From positions 1 through 64,000 of the forward strand of contig NZ_JBALOP010000015.1 of NCBI RefSeq assembly GCF_036962685.1: a stretch of DNA of 64,000 nt, in the 5' to 3' direction. Position 1 is the first letter of the stretch. Each line of letters starts with the position of its first letter. Below the pieces are notes generated by a model. That model made no database searches. It worked only from the letters and a program-made list of their open reading frames with translations, and was not told where the DNA came from. This document shows positions 1 to 8,321 of this stretch, in pieces. This DNA comes from Ferdinandcohnia sp036962685 (lineage in GTDB: Bacteria; Bacillota; Bacilli; Bacillales; Bacillaceae_L). The position numbers were made by a program, and so were the translations under genes.

Positions 1-1
1 A

Positions 2-643
2 TTTGTTTATTCTCTAATTAATAATCAAGATGAAATAAATAAAATAATTGAACAAGCCTTGATTAAATCATCTAATACCCTTCCAGGCGGGAATAAGACT
101 GTTTATTTATTTCCTCCTAATCCGGATGACATGTATGATATCAATCTAATGGGTGGAACTGCTGCGATAGCAGTTAAGGATGTAATCATAATACAGATTG
201 ATCCATCTTCATTTAATTTGGATTTGTTGGAGTATAGTGTTGCACATGAATATCATCATACTATTTATATGGAGGGCGGAAATGTAAACTGGAAGAACAC
301 TGTATTAGATTCAATAATTCTCGAAGGTAAAGCGGACACTTTTGCCAAAAGTCTTTACCCCGATATTAATATACCGTGGATTGAACCACTTTCAGCCCAA
401 ACAGAAAAAGAGGTGTGGGAAAATTTAGAAGATGATTTATGGTCAATCGACTCATTAATAAAAAACGATTATTTTGGAAATCCAAACAAAGGAATCCCCC
501 ATTGGACCAACTACAAGATTGGATACCAAATAGTGAATTCCTTTTTAGAAAAGAATCCCACCACCCCGGTCAGAGACTGGACACTATTATCTGCGGAGGA
601 GATTTTTTCAAATAGTAAATATGGAGATAGTATTTCAAAATAA
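2..643 (+). CDS. DUF2268-type putative Zn-dependent metallopeptidase (5' partial)
   Basis: The reading frame is open to the left edge of the window, so the true start lies outside; the TTG at 59 is only an internal candidate. The visible part of about 213 residues carries VAHEYHH, an HExxH-like zinc motif (HEYHH), followed about 30 residues later by LEGKAD, whose Glu could be the third zinc ligand. This pattern fits the DUF2268 family of predicted zinc proteases, which are often lipoproteins or secreted in bacilli. No signal peptide can be judged because the N-terminus is missing. The substrate is unknown. The gene ends 19 bases before a hairpin terminator. Confidence 0.75.
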   Translation, partial: FVYSLINNQDEINKIIEQALIKSSNTLPGGNKTVYLFPPNPDDMYDINLMGGTAAIAVKDVIIIQIDPSSFNLDLLEYSVAHEYHHTIYMEGGNVNWKNTVLDSIILEGKADTFAKSLYPDINIPWIEPLSAQTEKEVWENLEDDLWSIDSLIKNDYFGNPNKGIPHWTNYKIGYQIVNSFLEKNPTTPVRDWTLLSAEEIFSNSKYGDSISK

Positions 644-661
644 AAGTTTATTTAGGTTCTT

Positions 662-694
662 GCAAAGGAAGAGACATTCTGACTTTGCTTTTTT
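662..694 (+). terminator. Rho-independent terminator of the DUF2268 gene
   Basis: GCAAAG and CTTTGC form a 6-bp stem and are followed by six T residues, directly downstream of the stop codon. Confidence 0.6.
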
Positions 695-1230
695 GTTTTG
701 CATTTTCTGTCTACTTAATTATAAAGCTGTTTTTTTCTTCTTCTATCCTGCCCCGATAGTTGAATAACATCTCTCATTATTTTAAAAGAAATATCCATAA
801 AATCTATTTTATAAATAAGAAATTGGTAAAAGACTTGGCACCGTTTTAACATATGAATTAGCAAAGGTACACAAACTTCTGTCACCTTTATAAGAGAGGT
901 GCGAATTAGGGTACTATTTTACTCATAATTACCTTAATTATCCCATTATACCATTAAAAAGAGGCAGTCAAATTCATATGCGAATTCGACTGCTAATTAA
1001 TGTTTTATTTAACTTTTTGTACTCGAAAACAGAACCCGTTACTGTTCCCCAGTCCTTTTACACTTTAGTTAATTGTGGATCAGGACCTATATTCGTGATA
1101 TATAATCGCAGATATATTGTAAATCTTCAAAAGCAGCTGAAGTTATATGTTATACATCTAAAATAACAATGTAAATATACACGTTTATTTACAGCACAAA
1201 GACTTTGGTTAAGCACCTACATAGTAATGC
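695..1230. other. Intergenic stretch without a convincing gene
   Basis: This stretch is AT-rich and I see no supported gene. An open frame at 978-1166 has no ribosome binding site and no recognisable sequence. A perfect 6-bp inverted repeat (GCAGTC/GACTGC) at 964-993 encloses two further complementary GAATT blocks, so it could act as a weak terminator or simply be a palindrome. Confidence 0.4.
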
Positions 1231-2109
1231 TTATTTAGCGATCGCTTCTATTAATGGTTTTAACCAATCATGTAAGTCAGTAAATTCAAAGCCTTGCTTT
1301 GTTGCTTTTTCATTTGTCATATACCATGAATCTTCAACTGCATATGGAGACATTATTTCCTGGTTTTCCGTAATAGAGATGTTTGCTGTTTTGCCTGTAG
1401 CCTCTTCGACAAGATTGATTAAATCAGACAAAGAAATTTTTCCGTTTGCAGTTGCATTATACGGACCTTCTACTTCTTTAGTTACGCCTGCCCATTTTAA
1501 AAATTCTGCAGCTTCGGTAGCTTGAATGAATGACATTTCTGCGTTCATATTGACAAAACAAATTGGCTCTCCTTTTGATACTCGATTGACATAAAAATGT
1601 AAACGGTTAGTATAATCATCCTCTCCCATAACGATAGGAAAACGCACTGCAACTACCGGAAACGTTGCGTATTTAAAGAAAACAGCTTCAGCCTGACGTT
1701 TTCCTTCTCCGTAGATGAAATCTTTGTTGTCTCCCATCTTGATTTCATATGTATACGGGTCAAAATCACTCTCACTTTTCACCTTCCCATCCAACGTGTA
1801 AGTGGAAAGGGTCGAAGTGAATACTAGTTTACCAATTTTCCCATTGAAAATTTCACAGAATGTATATGCAGCGTTTGGAGAATAACAAATATTATCATAA
1901 ACAATGTCAAAAGTTCTACCCTCGACTTTTTCCAAAAGTTCCTCTTTATTTTCACGGTCTGCGATTATATGCTCAACTTGTTCACCAAATGGATTACCTG
2001 ACACACCGCGAGTGATAATTGAAACATTATGCCCATCTTTAAGTAACAACTCTACTAACTTCCGACCAAAAAAACGTGTGCCACCAAATACTAAAATATT
2101 TTTTTTCAT
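1231..2109 (-). CDS. NAD-dependent epimerase/dehydratase family protein (extended SDR)
   Basis: About 292 residues. The N-terminus has a Rossmann glycine motif (VFGGTRFFGRKL, residues about 5-16) typical of NAD(P)-binding extended short-chain dehydrogenases; a YGEGKRQAE segment near residue 133 supplies the Tyr-x3-Lys catalytic pair. The substrate is unknown, but relatives include nucleotide-sugar epimerases and reductases. I chose ATG at 2109 because GAGGAG lies 8 bases upstream; an in-frame ATG 24 bases earlier overlaps that ribosome binding site. It is monocistronic on the minus strand, facing away from the DUF2268 gene. Confidence 0.85.
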   Translation of the reverse strand: MKKNILVFGGTRFFGRKLVELLLKDGHNVSIITRGVSGNPFGEQVEHIIADRENKEELLEKVEGRTFDIVYDNICYSPNAAYTFCEIFNGKIGKLVFTSTLSTYTLDGKVKSESDFDPYTYEIKMGDNKDFIYGEGKRQAEAVFFKYATFPVVAVRFPIVMGEDDYTNRLHFYVNRVSKGEPICFVNMNAEMSFIQATEAAEFLKWAGVTKEVEGPYNATANGKISLSDLINLVEEATGKTANISITENQEIMSPYAVEDSWYMTNEKATKQGFEFTDLHDWLKPLIEAIAK

Positions 2110-2272
2110 ACAATTCTCTCCTCTACTGATCACTTTGCCATTAAAATGAAACCTACAACTACTTTATTTCTGCATTCTCATATCAATTCCTTTTAAAAAA
2201 TACCACAAAATGAATGGGGCTGTCCGAAAGGGTCTAATCGTGGAACAAAAAAAAATTATAAACGAAATTAGA

Positions 2273-2346
2273 CCAATCTCATCATGGAGATTGGCCTTTT
2301 ATCAAATCCCAACCCCCAGTACTTCAACGCTTAAGTACACTGGGGG
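2273..2346 (-). terminator. Double hairpin terminator after the amino acid ABC operon
   Basis: Two hairpins lie between the ABC operon and the epimerase promoter: CCAATCTC/GAGATTGG at 2273-2294 and CCCCCAGT/ACTGGGGG at 2313-2346. Both have T-rich flanks and can work in either direction. The second belongs to a GGGGGTCAGGCCCT-type sequence that recurs elsewhere in the window. Confidence 0.6.
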
Positions 2347-2368
2347 TCAGGCCCTTTAATTTTCATTA

Positions 2369-3106
2369 TTAGTGTACTAAAGTTCGTTTCAGAAATTCTC
2401 TAGTACGACTCTGCGTTGGATTAATGAAAATCTGCTCAGGACTTCCTTCTTCCGCAATAACTCCCTTGTCCATAAATACGACGCGATCAGATACTTCTTT
2501 TGCGAATTCCATTTCGTGCGTTACGATCAACATTGTAAGACCAGAATCAGCGAGTTCCTTCATGACTTTTAGAACTTCTCCTACCATTTCTGGATCAAGC
2601 GCTGATGTTGGCTCATCAAATAGCATCACATCTGGTTCCATGGAAAGTGCCCTTGCAATCGCGACGCGTTGCTTTTGCCCACCGGATAATTGCTTTGGTT
2701 TGGCATTAATATATTTGTCCATGCCAACAACCTTCAAGTATTTCATCGCTACTTTCTCGGCTTCTTCCTTGGAGCGTTTCAGTACCTTTACTTGTCCCAC
2801 TACACAATTGCTAAGGACATTATGATTATTAAACAAGTTAAATTGTTGGAAAACCATCCCTAAATGTCTCCGATAGGTAGCGACATCATGCATGTCATCC
2901 AATATATTTTCACCCTGATAGATAATTTGTCCGCCGCTTGGTCTTTCTAATAGATTAATACAACGAAGAAGAGTTGATTTACCAGATCCAGAGGAACCGA
3001 TGATGGAGACTACTTCTCCTTTATTCACTGAGAAATCAATATCTTTTAAAACTTCATGAGTTCCGAAGGATTTGCTTAAATGTTGAATATCTATAATCTT
3101 TTCCAT
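2369..3106 (-). CDS. Polar amino acid ABC transporter, ATP-binding protein (probable lysine uptake)
   Basis: 245 residues, the usual length for GlnQ/HisP-type ATPases that energise uptake of polar amino acids at the membrane. Walker A is GSSGSGKST (near residue 37), the Q-loop is VFQQFNLF, the signature is LSGGQKQR, Walker B is VMLFDEPTSALD and the switch histidine is in VTHEM. AGGAGG-like RBS upstream of ATG. It is the last gene of a three-gene operon (binding protein, permease, ATPase) read from a lysine riboswitch, so lysine is the likely substrate by inference. Closely related arginine or glutamine systems look the same at this level. Confidence 0.93.
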   Translation of the reverse strand: MEKIIDIQHLSKSFGTHEVLKDIDFSVNKGEVVSIIGSSGSGKSTLLRCINLLERPSGGQIIYQGENILDDMHDVATYRRHLGMVFQQFNLFNNHNVLSNCVVGQVKVLKRSKEEAEKVAMKYLKVVGMDKYINAKPKQLSGGQKQRVAIARALSMEPDVMLFDEPTSALDPEMVGEVLKVMKELADSGLTMLIVTHEMEFAKEVSDRVVFMDKGVIAEEGSPEQIFINPTQSRTREFLKRTLVH

Positions 3107-3121
3107 TTTTATCTCCTCCTT

Positions 3122-3868
3122 CTATTGCTCTTGATTTACTTGTATTGGTCTATCGTTCCCAATCATCGTATAGTTATCAGAGCCATCTAATTTTTTTTCA
3201 AAATATAGAAGTATTCTTGTCACAATGAAGGTCATTACAAAATAAATCATACATGCTACGAAAAATGATTCAAAATATCTAAAATTATTTCCTGAAATCG
3301 ATTTTGTCACGAAATATAATTCTGTCACTGAAATCACGTTCAGAACGGACGTATCTTTAATATTAATGACAAATTGATTGCCAGTTGCAGGCAGAATATT
3401 ACGAATAACCTGTGGCAATACAACATTCCACATCGTTTGGAAATGATTCATTCCAATCGCATGTGCTGCTTCAAACTGTCCTTTATCAATCGAAACAATT
3501 CCACCACGAACATACTCAGCCATATATGCTCCTGTATTAATCGATACAACAATAATCGCTGCAACAAACACATTCATATCTATGCCAAATGCTAATGCAG
3601 AACCATAATAAATAACCATCGCTTGTACAATCATCGGTGTTCCACGGAAGAATTCAATATAGATTGAAAGGATTACATTAATCACTTTTAAAAATATCTT
3701 GTTCACTCCACGTTCAGGCATTGGAATTGTGCGAACCACTCCAGCTAACAATCCGATTATTGCCCCAAAGACCGTCCCAATCAAAGCAATCAAAAGTGTT
3801 ACACCAGCACCACGAAGGAACATTGGCCAGTTTTCTGTGATTATTCGAATGACCCACTCAAAACTCAT
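3122..3868 (-). CDS. Polar amino acid ABC transporter, permease (probable lysine uptake)
   Basis: 248 residues, HisM/GlnP family integral membrane permease with about five hydrophobic helices. The cytoplasmic EAA loop is recognisable as FEAAHAIGMNHFQTMWNVVLP (about residues 138-158), the contact for the ATPase. RBS AAAGGAGG sits before ATG. Spacing is 15 bases to the ATPase gene and 65 bases to the binding protein gene, consistent with one transcript. A typical importer of this type uses the single permease as a homodimer. Confidence 0.92.
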   Translation of the reverse strand: MSFEWVIRIITENWPMFLRGAGVTLLIALIGTVFGAIIGLLAGVVRTIPMPERGVNKIFLKVINVILSIYIEFFRGTPMIVQAMVIYYGSALAFGIDMNVFVAAIIVVSINTGAYMAEYVRGGIVSIDKGQFEAAHAIGMNHFQTMWNVVLPQVIRNILPATGNQFVINIKDTSVLNVISVTELYFVTKSISGNNFRYFESFFVACMIYFVMTFIVTRILLYFEKKLDGSDNYTMIGNDRPIQVNQEQ

Positions 3869-3933
3869 CTTTTTTCCTCCTTTACTCTTTAAAACCGACT
3901 GTAGTTTGATAAACAGTCGGTTTGAAGTAACTT

Positions 3934-4770
3934 TTATTGTGCTGCTGGTTGATTTTTAATTGCTGAATCCATAATGCTTGTACGTTCCTCTTCTGAAATA
4001 CCTGCTAAAGCTTCATTGATTTTATCTGTTAATTCACTGCCCTTTTTAAGTCCGACAGCAATTGCTGTATCATCTTCTGAAGTTGTAAAGCCTTCTTCAA
4101 ACTCAACCATGACAAAGTTCTCATTTGCAGATGAAGCACTAATTCCTTCAGGACGCTCTGAAATGTATCCATCAATTATTCCTGATTCAAGAGCAACTCT
4201 CATTGCCGGGAAGTTGTCCATCGCCGTTTTCTTATCTACACCTTCTATTTGATCAATCACTGAATAGTGGAAGGTATTTAATTGAGCTGTAATTTTTGCT
4301 CCCTTGAAATCTTGAATAGAAGTGGCATTTTCAAATTTGCTGCCTTTCTTCACGACCATTACTAGATTTGATGTGTAGTAATTATCTGAAAAATCGATTG
4401 CTTCTTTACGTTCTGCAGTCGGTGACATACCAGCTAAAATTGCATCAATTTTCCCAGATGTTAATGCTGGTACAAGGCCATCCCACTCTGTTTTAACAAT
4501 CACTAATTCTTTTCCTAATCCTTCAGCTACTTTTTTCGCAATTTCTACATCATATCCACCTGCATACTCTGCAGATCCATCGATTTTTACTGCACCGTTG
4601 GAATCGTCGTTTTGAGTCCAGTTGAATGGCGCATATCCTGCTTCAAGGCCGACCTTAAATGTATTATCCTCTGATGAACCGGAATTAGAACTATTACTTG
4701 TCCCACATCCTGCTAATAATAAAATGCTTGAAATCAGTAAAACTATGAATAATGATAACTTGTTTCTCAT
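3934..4770 (-). CDS. Amino acid ABC transporter substrate-binding lipoprotein (probable lysine-binding)
   Basis: 278 residues. The N-terminal signal ends in a lipobox (LLLAGC, Cys22), so the protein is anchored on the outer face of the membrane. The body is a family 3 periplasmic-binding fold: VGLEAGYAPFNW near the start and the SGKIDAILAGMSPTAERK region. RBS AGGAGG. It is the first gene of the operon and the one directly behind the L-box leader. A hydrophilic Ser/Asn/Glu linker after the lipid cysteine is normal for these proteins. The lysine specificity rests on the riboswitch, not on ligand-site residues. Confidence 0.92.
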   Translation of the reverse strand: MRNKLSLFIVLLISSILLLAGCGTSNSSNSGSSEDNTFKVGLEAGYAPFNWTQNDDSNGAVKIDGSAEYAGGYDVEIAKKVAEGLGKELVIVKTEWDGLVPALTSGKIDAILAGMSPTAERKEAIDFSDNYYTSNLVMVVKKGSKFENATSIQDFKGAKITAQLNTFHYSVIDQIEGVDKKTAMDNFPAMRVALESGIIDGYISERPEGISASSANENFVMVEFEEGFTTSEDDTAIAVGLKKGSELTDKINEALAGISEEERTSIMDSAIKNQPAAQ

Positions 4771-4806
4771 AATGAATTTCCTCCTATTTTTTGATAATTT
4801 TCGACA

Positions 4807-5072
4807 TAAAAAAAGCGACCTGAGATGTACTCAAGTCGCTGTATAGCTGCCCTAAAGTCCTCTCTTTTATCCCAAATGAGATAGCACAACTCAATAAACT
4901 GGGGGTTTATTGAGACAGTCCTGCAGCTCTTAACTACAGACCCAGCATGTAATACTGAGAATATTACAAACTTCGGCGACATTTCCTTCTCCTTAGCATC
5001 ACTGCTTCTCAAGCTCCACTAAAGACTGTTAAATACCGCGCCTCTACCTCACTATTAAAAAGTGAGGTCTTA
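4807..5072 (-). promoter_or_regulatory. Lysine riboswitch (L-box) with terminator
   Basis: The transcribed leader of the ABC operon contains the conserved L-box blocks in order: GAGGTAGAGGCGCGG near the 5' side, GTCGCCGAAG (around 4975-4984), TGCTGG (around 4945-4950), GGACTGTC (around 4914-4921) and the closing GAGAGGACT. The block order and spacing resemble the lysC leader of bacilli. It ends in a terminator hairpin at 4814-4840 (AGCGACTTGAG paired with CTCAGGTCGCT, one G-U) and a T tract at 4807-4813. Known mechanism: lysine binding favours termination, so this importer should be expressed when lysine is scarce. An open frame inside this stretch is not a gene. Confidence 0.88.
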
Positions 5073-5086
5073 TTCAATTATTTTTT

Positions 5087-5116
5087 ATACTACAATAATA
5101 CCTAACTATTAGTCAA
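5087..5116 (-). promoter_or_regulatory. SigA-type promoter of the L-box operon
   Basis: On the minus strand TTGACT (5111-5116) is separated by 18 bases from TAGTAT (5087-5092), placing transcription start just ahead of the riboswitch. Confidence 0.6.
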
Positions 5117-5203
5117 CCCTTTCATTTTAGCAATATCTAGTAATCCACTGTTTTCAACATCTCACATCAACAAAGACGGCGTTTATTGAATTTTAAAGAC
5201 AAC

Positions 5204-5755
5204 TTATTTAAAAGAGGTGCCAGATTTTTTGATAGATGTTAAGAAAAGTTTTGCAGTTTTCCTCCCCAAAACCACCCAAAGCCAGCTATAAAAAACGGAA
5301 AATAGTAAGATGAGAATAACTATTTTTTCATCAAATTCTCCTGTAACAGATGGGCCTAAAACAGGAAAATGAAATACATACAACAAAGCCATAATTCCTA
5401 TTGCTAATGCAATGCCACCAAATAAAGTAATTGCGAGTCGGCTTTTCCATATCCTAAATGCTATCCCCAAGCTAATCCCTAATAAACCTGTAGTAAAAGG
5501 AAAAACAAACAACTCAGAAGGCTGAAAAATCATGAGTAGTAAAATCGTTATTACATAAGACATGATCCCAATCCTGATTGACATCATTGAGGACAGGAGA
5601 ATTGGAAGAGTTGTTAACATACTGAAGACATAACCAAATCCTCCAAATACGCCTGCAGACTGAAAAATGGCTGCAAATGCAGCCAAAAATGCTCCAAACA
5701 CAAGTTTGCTGGTTTTAGAAAATATTCGAAATTGAGGCTGCTCGTTTGCATTCAT
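5204..5755 (-). CDS. Polytopic membrane protein of unknown function
   Basis: 183 residues with about five hydrophobic segments (first near residue 18, last near 145-165) and a short basic C-terminal tail. I do not recognise the family. The Gly/Ala-rich compact helices recall small integral membrane proteins such as ECF transporter S components, but this is only a resemblance. ATG at 5755 is preferred because GGGGGTGG lies just upstream; a GTG three codons earlier is inside that RBS. The gene stands alone, 130 bases upstream of the L-box leader promoter region. Confidence 0.7.
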   Translation of the reverse strand: MNANEQPQFRIFSKTSKLVFGAFLAAFAAIFQSAGVFGGFGYVFSMLTTLPILLSSMMSIRIGIMSYVITILLLMIFQPSELFVFPFTTGLLGISLGIAFRIWKSRLAITLFGGIALAIGIMALLYVFHFPVLGPSVTGEFDEKIVILILLFSVFYSWLWVVLGRKTAKLFLTSIKKSGTSFK

Positions 5756-5970
5756 TAAAACCACCCCCTGTAAAAGTAAATGCCCAGGTGTTCAAAAATA
5801 TGAAGGTGTTTTATTTAACAGGTTGTTGATTCTTGAAATAAGACTGTGAATTTGCAAAGAGTCATAATCGAATTCATGTCCGGACAATTTTTGCATATAA
5901 ACGTTGGGGTAGTGATTAACGGTTAAAAAAGCAAGTGAAATCCAGGAATGAATATAATGAGTTAAAACAA

Positions 5971-5997
5971 AAAAGGTTGGACAGAATCCAACCTTTT
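5971..5997 (-). terminator. Terminator after the DUF2935 gene
   Basis: AAAAGGTTGGA and TCCAACCTTTT make an 11-bp stem with a 5-base loop, and the minus strand continues into a T-rich run. It sits 64 bases after the DUF2935 stop codon. Confidence 0.75.
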
Positions 5998-6060
5998 ATT
6001 ATCATGTTTCATCTAAACTCGTTACACGTTGCAATCACAATCTATATTCTTAAACTAAGA

Positions 6061-6906
6061 TTATCTTGGTTGTGAGCTACCTCCTGTAAGGTGAGCGTCA
6101 AACATATCAATGATTTCTAGGAATCTATCAGCTTCGCGGAAAACATGGTCTGCTAAAAGGGGATGGATGATGCTCTTTATTTTACATTGCTCAATTAAAT
6201 CTCTGGCTGTTTTCTTGAAATCCCTAAGAGATGAGACTGACACCCGATTTTGGTCAAGGAATTGATCTAAAAGGGGAGCAGTTTGAGATTGCGGTTTCAT
6301 AGATTCTAAATCCCTTGCTTGATACAGCAATTGATCAAAATCATTGCTGAAATTCCGTGCCAAATCTACCAGCTTCCTTTCGGACGGGTCAAGGAGATGA
6401 CCAATAAATTTGGCATGGTCTGCCATTATCCTTAAGAAGAAAACATTCTCTTTAATAATGGCATCAGGAAGCGATTTTAATTTTCCTTCATTTAATTCTA
6501 TTAATCGTTTTCGAAAATAATTTGCCTCCCTACTCGTATGGTCAACTAACAGCGGGAAATTATTTGCCCCTGGCAATTTACAGGTGAGTATTAATCCTAA
6601 TATTTTCCGTTTAAAGGCGAAAATATTGGCTGCAGCTTGTTGTACTTCTGAATTAAATCTTCTTATTTGTTCCGGGTCAGTTTGATTATTAAAAAAATGT
6701 GCAGTTTGTTCGATGTGTTCAAATAATCGATAAAACTGATTTGCCTCCTGTATTAGTTGGGTGTCCTCTGCTCTAAAACCTAATCGAAGAAATAAAGAAT
6801 GCTCTTTCATGATTCTAGCCCAGAAACGAATTTCATTTAAGGAACGTTCAACAAACAATCCAGATGTTACACCTGTATCCGCATGCAAGGCACCTTCCCT
6901 ATTCAC
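6061..6906 (-). CDS. DUF2935 domain protein
   Basis: 281 residues, almost entirely helical, with two similar halves. Each half has an RFWARIMKEHSLFL / FFLRIMADHAKFI-type segment (about residues 27-40 and 155-167) and later His/Glu pairs (DHTSREANYF and DHVFREADRF). Such paired His/Glu positions are what defines the DUF2935 family of Bacillus and Clostridium proteins, which fold as four-helix bundles that may bind metal. GTG start with GGAGG 9 bases upstream. Function unknown. It is monocistronic with its own terminator. Confidence 0.85.
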   Translation of the reverse strand: MNREGALHADTGVTSGLFVERSLNEIRFWARIMKEHSLFLRLGFRAEDTQLIQEANQFYRLFEHIEQTAHFFNNQTDPEQIRRFNSEVQQAAANIFAFKRKILGLILTCKLPGANNFPLLVDHTSREANYFRKRLIELNEGKLKSLPDAIIKENVFFLRIMADHAKFIGHLLDPSERKLVDLARNFSNDFDQLLYQARDLESMKPQSQTAPLLDQFLDQNRVSVSSLRDFKKTARDLIEQCKIKSIIHPLLADHVFREADRFLEIIDMFDAHLTGGSSQPR

Positions 6907-7031
6907 CCCAAAAACCTCCCAATAAAGCTTTATTTGTTCTATTTGTATTTACAGGAGCACTAAAATATACCTAACCAAAAGTCCATCCTTTGCTTTTCAT
7001 GCAATTATTATTTTATTAAACAAACTAATTT

Positions 7032-8297
7032 CTACTTCTTTTCCAATGAACCCGAAGAAAATACACCTTTATGAAGTACAGCAGCGCGTTTTGGCAGACG
7101 TGCTACAGCTTCCGCTGAACAGCTTGCCGGAACGAGGATTGCCGTTGCTTCGTCACCAACCTTCGGCCAAATTTGAGCCCCAGTTTGATCTAATGGTGTA
7201 ATTCCCCCTGTTGCGAGAGACATGGCACGGGATAAATTATATTCATTACTCCATCCATATAATTGGGCTGCAAGATGTGCTTTCTGAAGTATATCCCCTA
7301 ACCCAAACGGTGACCAATGGTCTGTAATACTATCATTTCCAAGCAGGACTTCTACTCCTTGCTTTTTGAGTAATGGAATTGGCATAACAATTTTACCAAT
7401 CGGTACAGAGGAGGCAATTGAGATACCAAGTGAAGCAAGGCGGTTTGTAAGTTCAATTCCTGCTTCCTCCGATAATGAAGCAAGTGAGAATGCATGGCTA
7501 ATTGTAACCTTCCCCTTTAGTCCTGCCTCCTCTGTGAAATCAGCCAATCTATTAATCGCTCTTACACCCACTTCCCCGCCTTCATGGAGATGAATATCAA
7601 TGCCCACATTATAGTCAACTGCGATTTGAACCATTGTTTCCAAAGACTTCTCCATATTTCCGTCAACAATGGTCGGGTCAAGACCTCCTACATGTGTTAC
7701 TCCAAGCTGCATGGCATCTCTTAACAATCCTTCTACATTTGAACGAAGCAATCCATGCTGTGGAAAAGCTACTATTTCGTATGAAATTTTATCTGAATAA
7801 TTTTCTAGTGCAATCTTTAATTTTTCTAGATTTTTCAAACCAACTGTTTGATCAATATTACAATGACTGCGAACAAAGGTTGAGCCGTAGCTAAGGATTA
7901 GTTCAATCAGTTTTTCCGCTCGTTCCTGGGCTGTTGGAAGTAACTTCGGAAGTAATTCTTCCTCTAAAGCAATCATGTCAAAGATTGTTTTCCGATTTGC
8001 CCCCGCTCTCCATGGACCTCCAAAATAGGTTTTATCTAGATGGATATGCATATCCTTAAGCCCGGGGAGAAGCAGCAGACCTTTCGCATCATAAATATCA
8101 ATATCTCTTCTATAAGGTTCATATATCCCTTGAATTTTCGTAATTACACCATTCTCAATTTGGATATTTTGCAACTCTGTTTCAGTTTCAACAACCTGAC
8201 CATCTTCATATATATATCCACTTTCTAGTCGAACATTTAAGAGTAGGCAGGAGTTCATTTTATGTAGTTTTTCTTCGAAAATATTTTTATCTTCCAA
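7032..8297 (-). CDS. Amidohydrolase, cytosine-deaminase-like
   Basis: 421 residues, a metal-dependent hydrolase of the amidohydrolase superfamily. The landmarks are HIHLDKTY (HxH metal motif near residue 84), RSHCNID, the HLHE motif, SHAFSL and GNDSITDHW carrying the conserved Asp. Relatives hydrolyse amino groups of cytosine, ammelide or similar heterocycles; the true substrate cannot be read from the sequence. The start is probably TTG at 8297, since AAAGGAG is 11 bases upstream; the in-frame ATG at codon 14 has only a weak RBS. It lies 24 bases after the ankyrin/TPR gene and is probably cotranscribed with it. Confidence 0.85.
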   Translation of the reverse strand: MEDKNIFEEKLHKMNSCLLLNVRLESGYIYEDGQVVETETELQNIQIENGVITKIQGIYEPYRRDIDIYDAKGLLLLPGLKDMHIHLDKTYFGGPWRAGANRKTIFDMIALEEELLPKLLPTAQERAEKLIELILSYGSTFVRSHCNIDQTVGLKNLEKLKIALENYSDKISYEIVAFPQHGLLRSNVEGLLRDAMQLGVTHVGGLDPTIVDGNMEKSLETMVQIAVDYNVGIDIHLHEGGEVGVRAINRLADFTEEAGLKGKVTISHAFSLASLSEEAGIELTNRLASLGISIASSVPIGKIVMPIPLLKKQGVEVLLGNDSITDHWSPFGLGDILQKAHLAAQLYGWSNEYNLSRAMSLATGGITPLDQTGAQIWPKVGDEATAILVPASCSAEAVARLPKRAAVLHKGVFSSGSLEKK

Positions 8298-8321
8298 TTG
8301 GGTACTCTCCTTTGTCTGAAT

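Noticed and set aside
978..1166. Open frame of 62 codons on the plus strand
   Set aside because: No ribosome binding site, no recognisable family, low-complexity hydrophobic start; likely chance.
4767..5012. Open frame of 81 codons upstream of the amino acid binding protein
   Set aside because: It lies inside the lysine riboswitch leader; its codons are explained by conserved RNA blocks.
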